Of a DNA stretch of 64,000 nucleotides, positions 18,985 to 28,900 are shown piece after piece. The notes beneath the pieces were generated by a model. It ran no database searches and had not been told where the DNA came from. It saw only the letters and a list, made by a program, of their open reading frames with translations. Position numbers and translations under genes: made by a program. Positions within the stretch are counted from its first letter, which is position 1; every line of letters begins with the position of its first letter. Origin of the DNA: an uncultured Acetatifactor sp. (GTDB taxonomy: Bacteria > Bacillota > Clostridia > Lachnospirales > Lachnospiraceae); the NCBI GenBank assembly GCA_934394665.1, contig CAKRRS010000004.1, forward strand, positions 13,729 through 77,728, given 5' to 3'.

Positions 18985-19923
18985 TTAGCCCTTTACCGCT
19001 CCGATCATGGTTCCCTGTACGAAATACTTCTGTAGGAAAGGATAAATGATAATGATAGGAATGGTTACGAACATAATACTTGCTGCCTGCAGCACTTCGG
19101 GAGTGGACTGGATCGCGCTTCCGGTATCTGCCAGGGAGGAAGTCTGTGCTTCCGCTGCGGATGCAACCAACTGATATAACTTATACTGGATCAGCTTCAG
19201 GTTGGCACTCTTGGTATAGTACATGTTGTCTGCATAGGAATTCCAACGTCCTACCGCATAGAACAGAGACAACGTTGCCAGGATCGGCTTGGACAGCGGT
19301 AATACGATCCTGCTTAAGATCTGGAAATTACTTGCGCCATCTAAGAATGCGGATTCTTCCAGACTTTCCGGAATCGTACTCTGGAAATAATTCTTCATGA
19401 TCAACATGTTGTACGGGGAGTAGATCAGAGGTAAAATCAATACCCACATCGTATCCAGCACATGTAACTTCTGATATAACAGGTAGCAGGGAATGATACC
19501 TGCACTGAAGTACATCGGCACCATCAGCAGGAAAGTCAGCAGCTTTTTGCCCTTTAATCTCTTCTTGGAAAGAGGATACGCTGCACAGGTACATACCACC
19601 ATACCGAGTGCGGTGAAAATCAGTGTTACGATTACGGAGAATACCATGGAGTAAGTCATGGAACTGTCTCCGAACACCTTCTTGTAAGCATCAAAGGTGA
19701 TATCCTTCGGCCAGAAGTATACGCTCTTGGACATTACTGCGGTATTGCCGGAAATGGATTTCACTGCTACATGCAGGAAAGGTAACACACAGCTTGCACA
19801 CAGGATCACGATCACTGCCATCATGACGAAATCACTGATACGGAATTTGTTGACCGCATGAGCTCCGCCTGCGGAGGTAGATTCTTCATTGATATTGACT
19901 TCTTTTTTCTTCATCTTACTCAC
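18985..19923 (-). CDS. ABC transporter permease, MalG/LplC type
   Basis: A 312-residue permease with six predicted membrane helices after a charged cytoplasmic N terminus. The EAA loop that docks the ATPase is visible as ESAFLDGASNFQILSRIVLPLSKP. The family is the CUT1-type inner-membrane permease that pairs with a MalF/LplB partner. The partner gene lies three bases upstream. No ATPase gene is present in the locus, so a shared MsmK/MsmX-type ATPase encoded elsewhere is expected. Confidence 0.95.
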   Translation of the reverse strand: MSKMKKKEVNINEESTSAGGAHAVNKFRISDFVMMAVIVILCASCVLPFLHVAVKSISGNTAVMSKSVYFWPKDITFDAYKKVFGDSSMTYSMVFSVIVTLIFTALGMVVCTCAAYPLSKKRLKGKKLLTFLLMVPMYFSAGIIPCYLLYQKLHVLDTMWVLILPLIYSPYNMLIMKNYFQSTIPESLEESAFLDGASNFQILSRIVLPLSKPILATLSLFYAVGRWNSYADNMYYTKSANLKLIQYKLYQLVASAAEAQTSSLADTGSAIQSTPEVLQAASIMFVTIPIIIIYPFLQKYFVQGTMIGAVKG

Positions 19924-19926
19924 CTC

Positions 19927-20880
19927 CTACAGTAATCCGTCTTCGCCAAGCTTCTTGGCAAATTTATCGGATAACAGAACCAGGATCAGTCCGATCAGGG
20001 ACTGGAACAGACCAACCGCGGTTGCCGCGCTGAACTTTCCGGCTCCGATACCTTTATTATATATGTAGACAGCCAGCTGATACTGGAAGTCTTTTACCTG
20101 TGAATTCTCCAGAGCTGTCAGACGTTCCAGGTTACTTCCCATGACACGTCCGAGATTCAGGATCAACAGGGTTACTACCGTACTCTTGATACCGGGAAGT
20201 GTGATGTGCCACATTCTCTTCCAGCGGTTTGCTCCGTCGATCATGGCTGCTTCATACAGCTCGCCGTTGATACCGGTGATCGCTGCCAGGTAGAGGATCG
20301 TGCCCCATCCCATCGTCTGCCATACACCGATCAGCAGATAAGTGATCGCCCAGTGCCATTTCTCATTCAGGAAAGGGATTCCTTCGGAGATCACGCCGAG
20401 GTTGGTAAGTAAAACATTTACCAGACCGGAGTTCGGGCGGAACATTGTCATTGCCACGCTTCCGATGATAGCCCAGGAAAGGAAGTGCGGCAGATACAGG
20501 ATCGTCTGTGATACTTTCTTGAATCGGGGATATCTCAGCTCATTTAAGATCAGTGCCAGGATGATCGGCATCGGGAAACCAATCAGCAGGTCTGCCAGGT
20601 TAAACACGATGGAGTTACGCAGCGCTCTGATGAAATCGGCATCCTTGAAAATCTTAATGAATGTCTTCATTCCCACCCATTCACTGCCTGCATATCCTTT
20701 GGCCGGCTTATAATCCATAAAAGCCATTCGTAAGCCCGGATAAGCGCCGTAACTGAATACGAATACCATGATCAGCGGAAACAGTAACAGCAGATATAAC
20801 TGCCAGTCTCTCTTAAAAGCTTGTTTCCACGTGGTTTTGGTCTTGACACCAGCCACATTGGCTACATTCTTCTTTGCCAT
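19927..20880 (-). CDS. ABC transporter permease, MalF/LplB type
   Basis: A permease of about 317 residues with six helices and the EAA loop EAAMIDGANRWKRMWHITLPGI. It is the first gene of the rhamnogalacturonan operon. The start is placed at MAKKNVAN because GAGGAGG lies six bases before that ATG; a TTG five codons earlier lies upstream of this site and is unlikely to be used. It forms the membrane channel with the LplC-type partner for oligosaccharide import. Confidence 0.95.
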   Translation of the reverse strand: MAKKNVANVAGVKTKTTWKQAFKRDWQLYLLLLFPLIMVFVFSYGAYPGLRMAFMDYKPAKGYAGSEWVGMKTFIKIFKDADFIRALRNSIVFNLADLLIGFPMPIILALILNELRYPRFKKVSQTILYLPHFLSWAIIGSVAMTMFRPNSGLVNVLLTNLGVISEGIPFLNEKWHWAITYLLIGVWQTMGWGTILYLAAITGINGELYEAAMIDGANRWKRMWHITLPGIKSTVVTLLILNLGRVMGSNLERLTALENSQVKDFQYQLAVYIYNKGIGAGKFSAATAVGLFQSLIGLILVLLSDKFAKKLGEDGLL

Positions 20881-21328
20881 ATCGAACCTCCTCAAGTGTC
20901 AGCTGTAATTCATCGTCATTTTGTACACTTTTTGTAACTTTGTAAGTCTATTATCATACATGTTGCTCGTTTCGTCTAATCATTCCGCATATATTATCAT
21001 GCAAAAACGACCATTATAGTTTATGGTCGTTTTTCGTATATTTTTATTTTTTGCATAAATACAGCTTTGTTTTTTCGGATTAAAAAGGCATTTTGACACG
21101 TTTTCTTAAGGTTATTCCGCATTTTTTTGAATAAAATATGTACGAATTGTAAACATTGAAATAGCATTTTCGTATATTAATGGTTGATTTTGTACTGTTT
21201 TATTGTTATATATAAAGTATAAGGTTTGTTATTACCTTGTTTCAGGGTTCAAAAAGCATCCGGAATGATCATTTAGAAAAGCATTTTGCGTTCAGAAATT
21301 CGATTTCCGGTGACTCAGGAGGTTCTAT
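20881..21328. promoter_or_regulatory. Divergent control region between ABC operon and AraC gene
   Basis: A 448-base non-coding stretch between divergent 5' ends. On the minus side a TATGAT-like -10 lies about 60 bases before the permease start without a good -35, as expected for an AraC-activated promoter. On the plus side TTGATT (21184), 17 bases, TATATA (21207) could drive the regulator gene. A strong AT-flanked hairpin at 21003-21034 lies in the middle. The rest is very AT-rich and shows no gene. Confidence 0.6.
21003..21034. terminator. Twelve-bp inverted repeat in the divergent region, terminator-like on both strands
   Basis: AAAAACGACCAT and ATGGTCGTTTTT form a perfect 12-bp stem with an eight-base loop, bordered by A- and T-runs so that either strand resembles an intrinsic terminator. 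It may insulate the two divergent units or end a short leader transcript. It could also be a large operator; the sequence does not decide. Confidence 0.5.
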
Positions 21329-22327
21329 ATGGCGAAACCGAAGCGTACTGTTACCGAATATCGAAGTTATTATCTGCCCATGCAGTTTCCGGTGCTGCTT
21401 TTATCCGGTGATTATTGGAAGATCTCGGATATTCCCAGCGGAAGTCTGCATTTTCACAACTGTCTGGAGATCGGGCTCTGTCATTCCGACAGCGGCACGC
21501 TGGAGATCAACGGAGAAAAACAATATTTCAAAGCCGGTGACGTCACCGTTCTGCCGCGAAATGTCCCGCATACCACCTACAGCACCCCCGGTACCAAAAG
21601 TCACTGGTCTTATCTTTTCCTGGATCCCAAAGAGATGTTCCGCAATCTCCTGCCCGCTTCCTGGAAAAATTTCGATCTGGCCACGGACGGTTTTCCGGCC
21701 TTCCGCTATATTTTCAGCAAGGATGATTTTCCGCATATCCATTATCTGGTATCCTATATCATCCACGAACTGGAAGATCAGAATCCCTGCTATCAGATCA
21801 GCGCACGCAGTCTCCTGTGTTCTCTATATATAGAGCTGTACCGTATCGAAAGTCTCGGCGGTGCCAACCCCGACAACGTGAAACCGGACTCTCCCGAATT
21901 GGCAGCGCTGAAAGAGCAGAAAAAAGAAGGTGAGATTGCAGAGAATTCTCTGGTCATCTCACCCGCATTGGATTATATCGAAGAAAATTATATGCAGCAG
22001 TTCACCATCGAATATCTGGCAGATCTGTGTCACTGGAGTCCGACACATTTCCGCCGTGTCTTCCATGATATCATGGGAACCTCTCCTCTGGATTATGTAA
22101 ATAATACCAGAATCATGAAATCCTGTATTCTGCTGCGCAGTACCGAGCATTCTATCCTGGATATCTCGGAAATGGTCGGCTTCCATTCCGTATCCAGTTT
22201 TAACCGCTATTTCATCAAACTGATGCAGATGTCTCCCAGAGAATACCGCAAGCAGATGAAACAGAGCGAAAAGAAAGCCGAAAATCAATCGATTCTGGAA
22301 TTTGCAGGCTGGATGATGCCGGAGTGA
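21329..22327 (+). CDS. AraC family regulator with cupin sensor domain
   Basis: A 332-residue regulator. Residues about 30-110 form a cupin-type sensor with FHNCLEIGLCHSDSGTLEINGEKQYFKAGDVTVLP, which probably binds a sugar. Residues about 215-315 are the AraC double helix-turn-helix, with SPTHFRRVFHDIMGTSPLDY and the second half VGFHSVSSFNRYFIKLM. It has an AGGAGG ribosome site. It is divergent from the ABC/RG-I operon and most likely activates it when pectin oligosaccharides are present. Its last codons form the left arm of its own terminator. Confidence 0.93.
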   Translation: MAKPKRTVTEYRSYYLPMQFPVLLLSGDYWKISDIPSGSLHFHNCLEIGLCHSDSGTLEINGEKQYFKAGDVTVLPRNVPHTTYSTPGTKSHWSYLFLDPKEMFRNLLPASWKNFDLATDGFPAFRYIFSKDDFPHIHYLVSYIIHELEDQNPCYQISARSLLCSLYIELYRIESLGGANPDNVKPDSPELAALKEQKKEGEIAENSLVISPALDYIEENYMQQFTIEYLADLCHWSPTHFRRVFHDIMGTSPLDYVNNTRIMKSCILLRSTEHSILDISEMVGFHSVSSFNRYFIKLMQMSPREYRKQMKQSEKKAENQSILEFAGWMMPE

Positions 22328-22344
22328 TCCGACATCATCTTTTT
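22312..22344 (+). terminator. Terminator built into the 3' end of the AraC gene
   Basis: GATGATG-C-CGGA pairs with TCCG-A-CATCATC around a GTGA loop that contains the stop codon, followed by TTTTTC. It ends the regulator transcript just before the converging MATE gene. Confidence 0.75.
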
Positions 22345-23679
22345 CTATGCCAACCTCTTATGCTTCCACTTTCCTGAGTAATAACGTATCACGGGAATAA
22401 CGCATCCGCAGCTCCAGGACAGCGGCGTTGCAATCCAGATGCCGGTCACACCGATCTTGCCTGCCAAAAGATAAGCGAACACAATTCTCCCCGCAAGTTC
22501 CGTCAGTCCTGCCACCATGCAGGTGTTGACATCTCCCGCGCCGCGGATCACATTCTGATAGCTTTGCATGATTCCGGCAATCACATAAGCCACGCCGATG
22601 ATCGTCAGATAAGTACAGCCGATTCGAATCGCCTCTCCCGATTCATCAGCATCCAGGAATAACATCATCAGCGGTACACGGAAGGTAAGGACCACAAGAG
22701 CGATCAACGCTGCCGCTCCCACCATCACGACCAACGTCTTATAGAGTCCCTCCCGTATCCTGTCATACCGGTTTTTCGCAATATTCTGTCCAGTAAACAC
22801 GGACAGAGCCGTTCCGATCGAGACAATGACCTGAATCGCCACGCTGTCCACACGATTGGCCGCCACATAAGCCGCCATGACAGAGGAGCCGAAGGAATTC
22901 ACCAGTCGCTGCACGCTCATTCCGCCCAGTGCGATCATACAGGACTGGAACGCTGCCGGGAAACCGGTCTTCACCACCAGTTTCAGATATTCCGCCTCCG
23001 GACGCCATTTCATCAAAGACAGTCCGATCTCTTCTCTCACCTGCAGCAATTTCACGAAACAGATCACTGCCGAGGTACATTGTGCAATGATCGTGGCATA
23101 AGCCGCTCCTGCCACTCCCATGTTGCATTTCACAATGAAAAACAGATCCAGTACGATATTCACAGCCGAGGAAGCGATCACCGCTCGCAGCGGTGTCTTG
23201 GAATCGCCCACGCTGTTCAGTATTGCCGCGCAGCCATTGTAGATCACGCTTCCAAACACAAACACATAAATAATATGCAGATAGGTCACAGAATAACTCA
23301 TGACATTCTCCGGCACGCTTAACAGCCGCAGGAAAAATTCCGCGCCAAACATGCCGACGCACGCCATAATGCAGGTAAGTACTCCGGCTGCCCAGACCAG
23401 TGCCGTCACCGTCTTCGCCAGTCTCTCCTTATTACCGCATCCGAAACACTGTGCCGCCACAAGTCCGGCACCGTTACACATACCGCTGACCAGCGCCAGC
23501 AGAAAATACGTCAGACTTCCGGTACTTCCCACACCGGCCAGCGCCTGCTCTCCCAGGAATCTTCCCACGATCACAGTATCCGCCACGTTATAGATCTGTT
23601 GAAAAATATTGCCGATCAGCATCGGTATCGCAAAGCCGATGATCAGTTTCAGGGGCTTGCCTTCCGTCATATTTTTCAT
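22345..23679 (-). CDS. MATE family exporter
   Basis: A 444-residue protein with twelve hydrophobic helices and MATE features such as IFQQIYNVADTVIVGRFLG near residue 25 and an internal repeat of the two six-helix halves. MATE proteins export cationic or other small molecules against a Na+ or H+ gradient. The gene lies 50 bases after the GH35 stop on the same strand, so it may be read with the glycosidase genes, though such a link is unusual. Substrate unknown. Confidence 0.92.
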   Translation of the reverse strand: MKNMTEGKPLKLIIGFAIPMLIGNIFQQIYNVADTVIVGRFLGEQALAGVGSTGSLTYFLLALVSGMCNGAGLVAAQCFGCGNKERLAKTVTALVWAAGVLTCIMACVGMFGAEFFLRLLSVPENVMSYSVTYLHIIYVFVFGSVIYNGCAAILNSVGDSKTPLRAVIASSAVNIVLDLFFIVKCNMGVAGAAYATIIAQCTSAVICFVKLLQVREEIGLSLMKWRPEAEYLKLVVKTGFPAAFQSCMIALGGMSVQRLVNSFGSSVMAAYVAANRVDSVAIQVIVSIGTALSVFTGQNIAKNRYDRIREGLYKTLVVMVGAAALIALVVLTFRVPLMMLFLDADESGEAIRIGCTYLTIIGVAYVIAGIMQSYQNVIRGAGDVNTCMVAGLTELAGRIVFAYLLAGKIGVTGIWIATPLSWSCGCVIPVIRYYSGKWKHKRLA

Positions 23680-23729
23680 AACTTTATCCTCGCATTATCA
23701 AATATCTCTTAGTCGTCTTTCTACGACGT

Positions 23730-25754
23730 TTACGCTTCCGGGCATCGTACCAGTCTCGCACTCATAAGGCGATTCTCCCGTTTCGGTGGCAGATCATAAT
23801 AGACATCCTCGCGAAACGGATCCAGTTCCAGTGTCAGATGCTCCGGATAACCGTATCGTTTTAATGCCACGCGCCATATCTCACCGTTGGAAAACCAGTC
23901 GTCAAGAAGTCTGCCGTTTTGGTACAGCCTTGCACAGTCTCCTCCAAAGTCCAGTTCGAGATAAACATCTGTTTCCATATCTTTCGCAGAGTTTTCTTCA
24001 TATTTCAGGGTCAGTTCACAGCTTCGGTGTGAGGTATTTTCCCGTACTTCCACTTTCCCCGCTTCTGTCAGGTACAGATCCGGCAGCAGATGTACTCCGG
24101 TGCCTTCCGCATTTTCATCATAGCAAAAATGCTCCGCATCATGGGTCGTAAGAATCCTTACCGCTTCCTCATGCACCTTCCCGTCGCTCCACTCAAAGTA
24201 TACACTCCCGTTTTTTTCATCCGTGTAAAAATAATAGATTCCGCCATAACATCCCAGGTAGGATGCATTCGTCCGGCGAAGCCTGATCTGCTCTCCGTCC
24301 ACACAGACCGGCAGATTATAAGGCAGCACCAGAATTGCATCTGTAGGTACATGAATTCTGTCGAAGATGACCTGTTGCAGACCATCCTCCGATTTTCCAG
24401 ATGTTTTTTCTGCCCCTTTCAAAGTTTCCGCCGACCGCATACCAGTCGCAGGGACATTAAAGTACAACGCTTTCTCCGGTGTAATCCACTTCTCCGTCAT
24501 CTTCCGTTTCCGCTGATGATTGTTGATAAACAGGAATCCACAATCTGCCTCCGCATTATAGCGGAAGGAAGCACGCAGAGTCTCCATATCCTCCGGATCC
24601 GTCGGCGCAGGTATATTTTCCGGCAGGCAGGCTTTTGCCGGAGCCAATAGATTTTCCACGTTTTTTATAAAAATATGGTGCTTGCGCAACCGGAAATAGC
24701 TCTCCGCAGGCAGTCCGTTCTCTCGCAGACAGGTCTGGAAATCGTAGCTTTTTACCGGCAGATCATTGGCATATCCCGTTGCCTTCGACTCCTGTAATGT
24801 CGTGTATTTTCCGTCCGGATTCACACCGCCGTGATACATATAGTATCCGATCAGGTTTGCTCCGGCACCCAGCATACAGATCGTCTGCGCTTCGATATCA
24901 TCAGGGTACGGAAAGGGGCGTCTGTGCGCCGTCACCTGTAATCCGCCGCCCAGCTCCGCCGTCAGATAGGGCACTTTGTCCGTATCAAATGTAAATGAGC
25001 TCTGCCTCTCCGAGAAATCAGAAGCAATATTGGCATCATCATGGAACGGCTGGAACAGAAAGTTCTCGCTGGCAGACATCTCATGCGTATGCCCCGCCCA
25101 AGGGGCATCCACATAGCCGCCAAGCACCGAAAGGAACCCTTCCGGCACATAAGCGCCGCCCCAGCCGGTGGCCGAGTAATAGGGAGTGACCATCCCCTTT
25201 TCTTCCGCTATCTGTTTCAGCTTACGCATGTGCGCCATGCCTTCTTCTCTGTCAGAGGGGCCGCCGGCATGTCCGTACTCATTCTCAATCTGGATTCCGA
25301 TCACAGGACCGCCGTCCTTATCCATGAAGCCTGCTGCCTGCTCACCGATCTTTGTAAAAAATTTATCCACCAATGCCAGATATACCGGATCGTTTGTGCG
25401 AGTACACAGTTCCCCCTTTTTCTCTTTCTCCACCAGCCAGTCCGGAAAACCGCCGTTTCTGCACTCTCCGTGCGCCCAGGGGCCGATGCGCAGCCATACT
25501 TTCAAGTGGGCCTCCTGACAGCAGGCCAGAAAATCATGCAAATTTCTCCTGCCGGAGAAATCCCACTCTCCCTGTGCCTCCTCATGGTGGATCCAGAACA
25601 CATAGGTGGCAACAATTTCCACTCCACCCTGCTTCATATTATGCAGCGCAGATTTCCACTCTGTCTCCGGGTAACGGGAAAAATGAAACTCTCCCATAAC
25701 CGGCAGAATCGGTCTGCCGTTATCTGTCAGATATTCGCTGTTGTAACCGTACAT
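23730..25754 (-). CDS. Beta-galactosidase, GH35
   Basis: A GH35 enzyme of about 674 residues. Counting from an in-frame ATG eight codons upstream, the acid/base is Glu 167 in IQIENEYGHAGG and the nucleophile is Glu 275 in YLTAELGGG, both in a TIM barrel; beta-sandwich domains follow. The start is placed at MYGYNSEYL because GGGAG precedes it; the ATG eight codons earlier has no ribosome site. GH35 enzymes remove terminal beta-galactose, for example from pectic galactan or arabinogalactan side chains. There is no signal peptide, so it acts in the cytoplasm. It is the third gene after GH2 and DUF5107 in a cluster led by a divergent AraC gene. Confidence 0.93.
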   Translation of the reverse strand: MYGYNSEYLTDNGRPILPVMGEFHFSRYPETEWKSALHNMKQGGVEIVATYVFWIHHEEAQGEWDFSGRRNLHDFLACCQEAHLKVWLRIGPWAHGECRNGGFPDWLVEKEKKGELCTRTNDPVYLALVDKFFTKIGEQAAGFMDKDGGPVIGIQIENEYGHAGGPSDREEGMAHMRKLKQIAEEKGMVTPYYSATGWGGAYVPEGFLSVLGGYVDAPWAGHTHEMSASENFLFQPFHDDANIASDFSERQSSFTFDTDKVPYLTAELGGGLQVTAHRRPFPYPDDIEAQTICMLGAGANLIGYYMYHGGVNPDGKYTTLQESKATGYANDLPVKSYDFQTCLRENGLPAESYFRLRKHHIFIKNVENLLAPAKACLPENIPAPTDPEDMETLRASFRYNAEADCGFLFINNHQRKRKMTEKWITPEKALYFNVPATGMRSAETLKGAEKTSGKSEDGLQQVIFDRIHVPTDAILVLPYNLPVCVDGEQIRLRRTNASYLGCYGGIYYFYTDEKNGSVYFEWSDGKVHEEAVRILTTHDAEHFCYDENAEGTGVHLLPDLYLTEAGKVEVRENTSHRSCELTLKYEENSAKDMETDVYLELDFGGDCARLYQNGRLLDDWFSNGEIWRVALKRYGYPEHLTLELDPFREDVYYDLPPKRENRLMSARLVRCPEA

Positions 25755-25908
25755 TTTGCTCCCATCTCCTAAATTCATAATTCATATTGCATATTCTTCT
25801 TATCGCCAAACACTCTTATAATGGTATCAAAGTTGCTTGTTTCCGAATGTTTGTCCTAATTGCCAATGTTTCATTGCTCTTGCAAAAATAAATTAAATCC
25901 GCAATCCG

Positions 25909-28900
25909 TCATATACCTTCTGCTTCGCCATGTATCCGTATTCCCTGGTGTGCATTATCCATGGCAAGCAGCTGCTTAGTGCATGCATCCGCTTCTGCCT
26001 CTCGTCCCAGTCCGCGCAGTCCCAGACTCATCATGAACAGGCAATGTTTCCGGTTCCGTTCGCTCAAGTCTTCTTCAAAGATCAGCAGATCCGGCAGGGA
26101 TACCGCGAAGTAGTCTGTTTTCACGACATCCTCCATGTGCTGTCTGCCATAGTCCACAAGCTTTTGAAATCTCAAATGTGCCTCTTCCGTATTCCTTAGC
26201 TGCAAATGTGCCAGTCCCTGATAATAGATCATCTCGGGTGGCTGGTCGTTATAGTACATCATGCCTACCGGCTCCGACTCTCCGCAGCCTGCTTTCGTAT
26301 AACAATCTTGCGCCGCTTCATCCTCTCCCAGCTTTTCATATACCAGTCCAAGAAGGTAGTACAGATTATTCTCCTGTGCCGACTCCAGTTTTCCCTCTCC
26401 GAGATTGTACGGATACTCGCCTACTGCCCTGAGCAGAAGCTCCCTCGCCTCTGCATAGTGTTCTTCTGCCACTGCTGCTTTTGCCAGCCGGTACAGCGCC
26501 GTCAGGTACTGTGCGGCAACCTTTCCTTCGCCGCCTTCCCATTGATGGAAATGCCTCTTTTCGATCAAACCAAGCGCTCTTGCATTCTCTCCTAGCGTGT
26601 TCAGCAAAGTCACATATTCCAGATACAGATCATCTCTGTTCTCTACCAGTGCAAGATGCTGTTCCATATCTTTCAGTCGTTCCTGTATCGGAACATTCAT
26701 CCGTTTCCTCAGCTGATCCAGTTCCAGATACACCCTGGCATCTGTTTCATCCAGAGTAAATGCCAGACTCATTTCTTCATAAGCTTTCTCATGCTGTCTG
26801 TATACATTGTAATAAGCCAGAGCCAGATTCCTGTGCACCGTAGGAAAATCCGGATATTTCCGGGCGGACTTTTCGTAATCCTCAACCGCCGCATCGTATA
26901 CTCTCTTATCATACAGCAGGCACCCCAGATAATAATAAGCCATGCCGAGGTCAAATTCTTCTGCAAGCGTTTTCAGTACGATATAGTCTTCGGTCCTGTG
27001 AGGGAAGCAACCGTCTGCGGCAGCAGTTTCTGCCAAACAGATATATTCCTCACACTTCTTATTTTTCTCTGTCCGACATGTAGCCTTTTTGTCGGCATCA
27101 ACTATTTTGCTGTAGCCATAGGCAATATAATAATATACCAGCGGATAAATATCTGCTTCGGACGACCCTGTTATCTCCTTCCGATATTCCACCCACTTTT
27201 CAGCAAGTGCGATTCCCTGCGCATATTGCCCGGCTTCATAGAGATCAATGACCAATTCGATCAGGGTATTGTGATTGATTTTCTCCGGCTGTCTGTCGTA
27301 CAGCGGATCGATCTGAATACTTTCTTTTCTGAGGTTTTCCGCCGCTTCCTCTCTTCCCAATTTTCGCAAAATCAGTTCTTTCAGTGCCCGTGCTTTCATG
27401 CAATGATACTGCCTGAGAATCGACTCATTTATGTGTTTCAGTGCTTCTTTCCAGTCCCCGTTCTTCGCATCCAGGCAGGCCAGTTCATAGAAACCGGGTG
27501 CCTGGAAAGCACCTCCCCAGACTGCCTTATAAAATGCATCATACGCTTCTTTTCCCCTACCCTGATACTTCAGTGAGAGTCCCAGATTATAATACGGTTC
27601 ATAGTCATACGGATTCGGATTAGATCGGATAGACTTCTCCACCGCCTTCCGGAAATAGCCTTCCGCCCCGGCGAAATCACATGCCTTAAGCAGGCAGCGT
27701 CCGTAGGCATTGTTCAGACGGATATCCGTAGGGTCCTGACGCAGGCCTTCCAGATAATAATCCTCCGGGCGATACGTAGCATGACGATACTGCTCGACAT
27801 GTAATCCGTACAGGAACAGGTCTTCCGTCGTCTTGCAATCCTTCGGAAGCGGTGCGGCTTTGGCAGGTTCCGGCACTTCCGCATCAATTTTTTCCGGGAA
27901 TCTGTAAGATACCAGTTCTCTGCCATCCGCGGCAAGGATGCTGATTTTGGTGCCGGAGAGTTTCCTGTTTTTATCAAAATCCGCGTCAGATTTTGTCACA
28001 GAGTTATATTTTGCGTCTTTTTGCGTACCTTCATTACCTACATTTTTCTCTGCCTGCATTATTTCCGAAGCTTCCGCGATATCGCATTTCTCAAAAACAC
28101 AGTCCACCGAGACTGCAATCTCACAAGTATGTGTCGGTGATAAATCGGTTTTTCCCTCGTACAGAACCTTTTCCTGCCCGCTTTTTCCATCCTGTTTCGT
28201 CACACGCACGCAGGCTCCCGGCTGTTCACTCGTCGTATATGCCAAAATCTTCAGTTCCTGTTTTTCGACGTCTACGACAGCATTTACCGCCGCATCTATG
28301 GTCGCATTTTTTACATAGCCGATATTTTTATACGGCATAAAATACTGTTTGAAATTCTTCGTCTCCTGCGGCTGTATCCAGGTAAAGTCCGGCTGATTGT
28401 CCGTAAAACATCCCGTCATCAGTTCGATGTACGGGCCGTCCTCATCCGTAAGTGCACGGTCCCAAGCCTTGCCGAATTCCCCACACCCCCAGGTCCACTG
28501 CTTTTTGCCGGGCGCGATATGGTGATCCGCCACATGCAGAAGTCCCGCCTGCTTTCCGTAATCATATTCTCCGATAAAGTTATAGTCGGAACGATATGCC
28601 ATATAAGAAGTCGGCACCGGTATATTTTTATACTGCGCAATGTTCACATGGTCATATTTATGCTTGTAATAAGTACCTTCCGCATAGGGAAAGCTGATCA
28701 CATCTCTCTTACCATGGTCATAAACTGCGGTCACATCCTCGGGAAATACCGAAATCGTGTCATCGTTTACCGCCACCGCCGGGTTTGCCCACCACAGAAA
28801 GGTCTGCGGCATCTTCGTGCGGTTATAGAGTTTCGCAGATAATTCTATGTATGCCTTGTCCGGATAGAGCGTCACGCCCAGTACCCCTTCCGTCCGGAAC

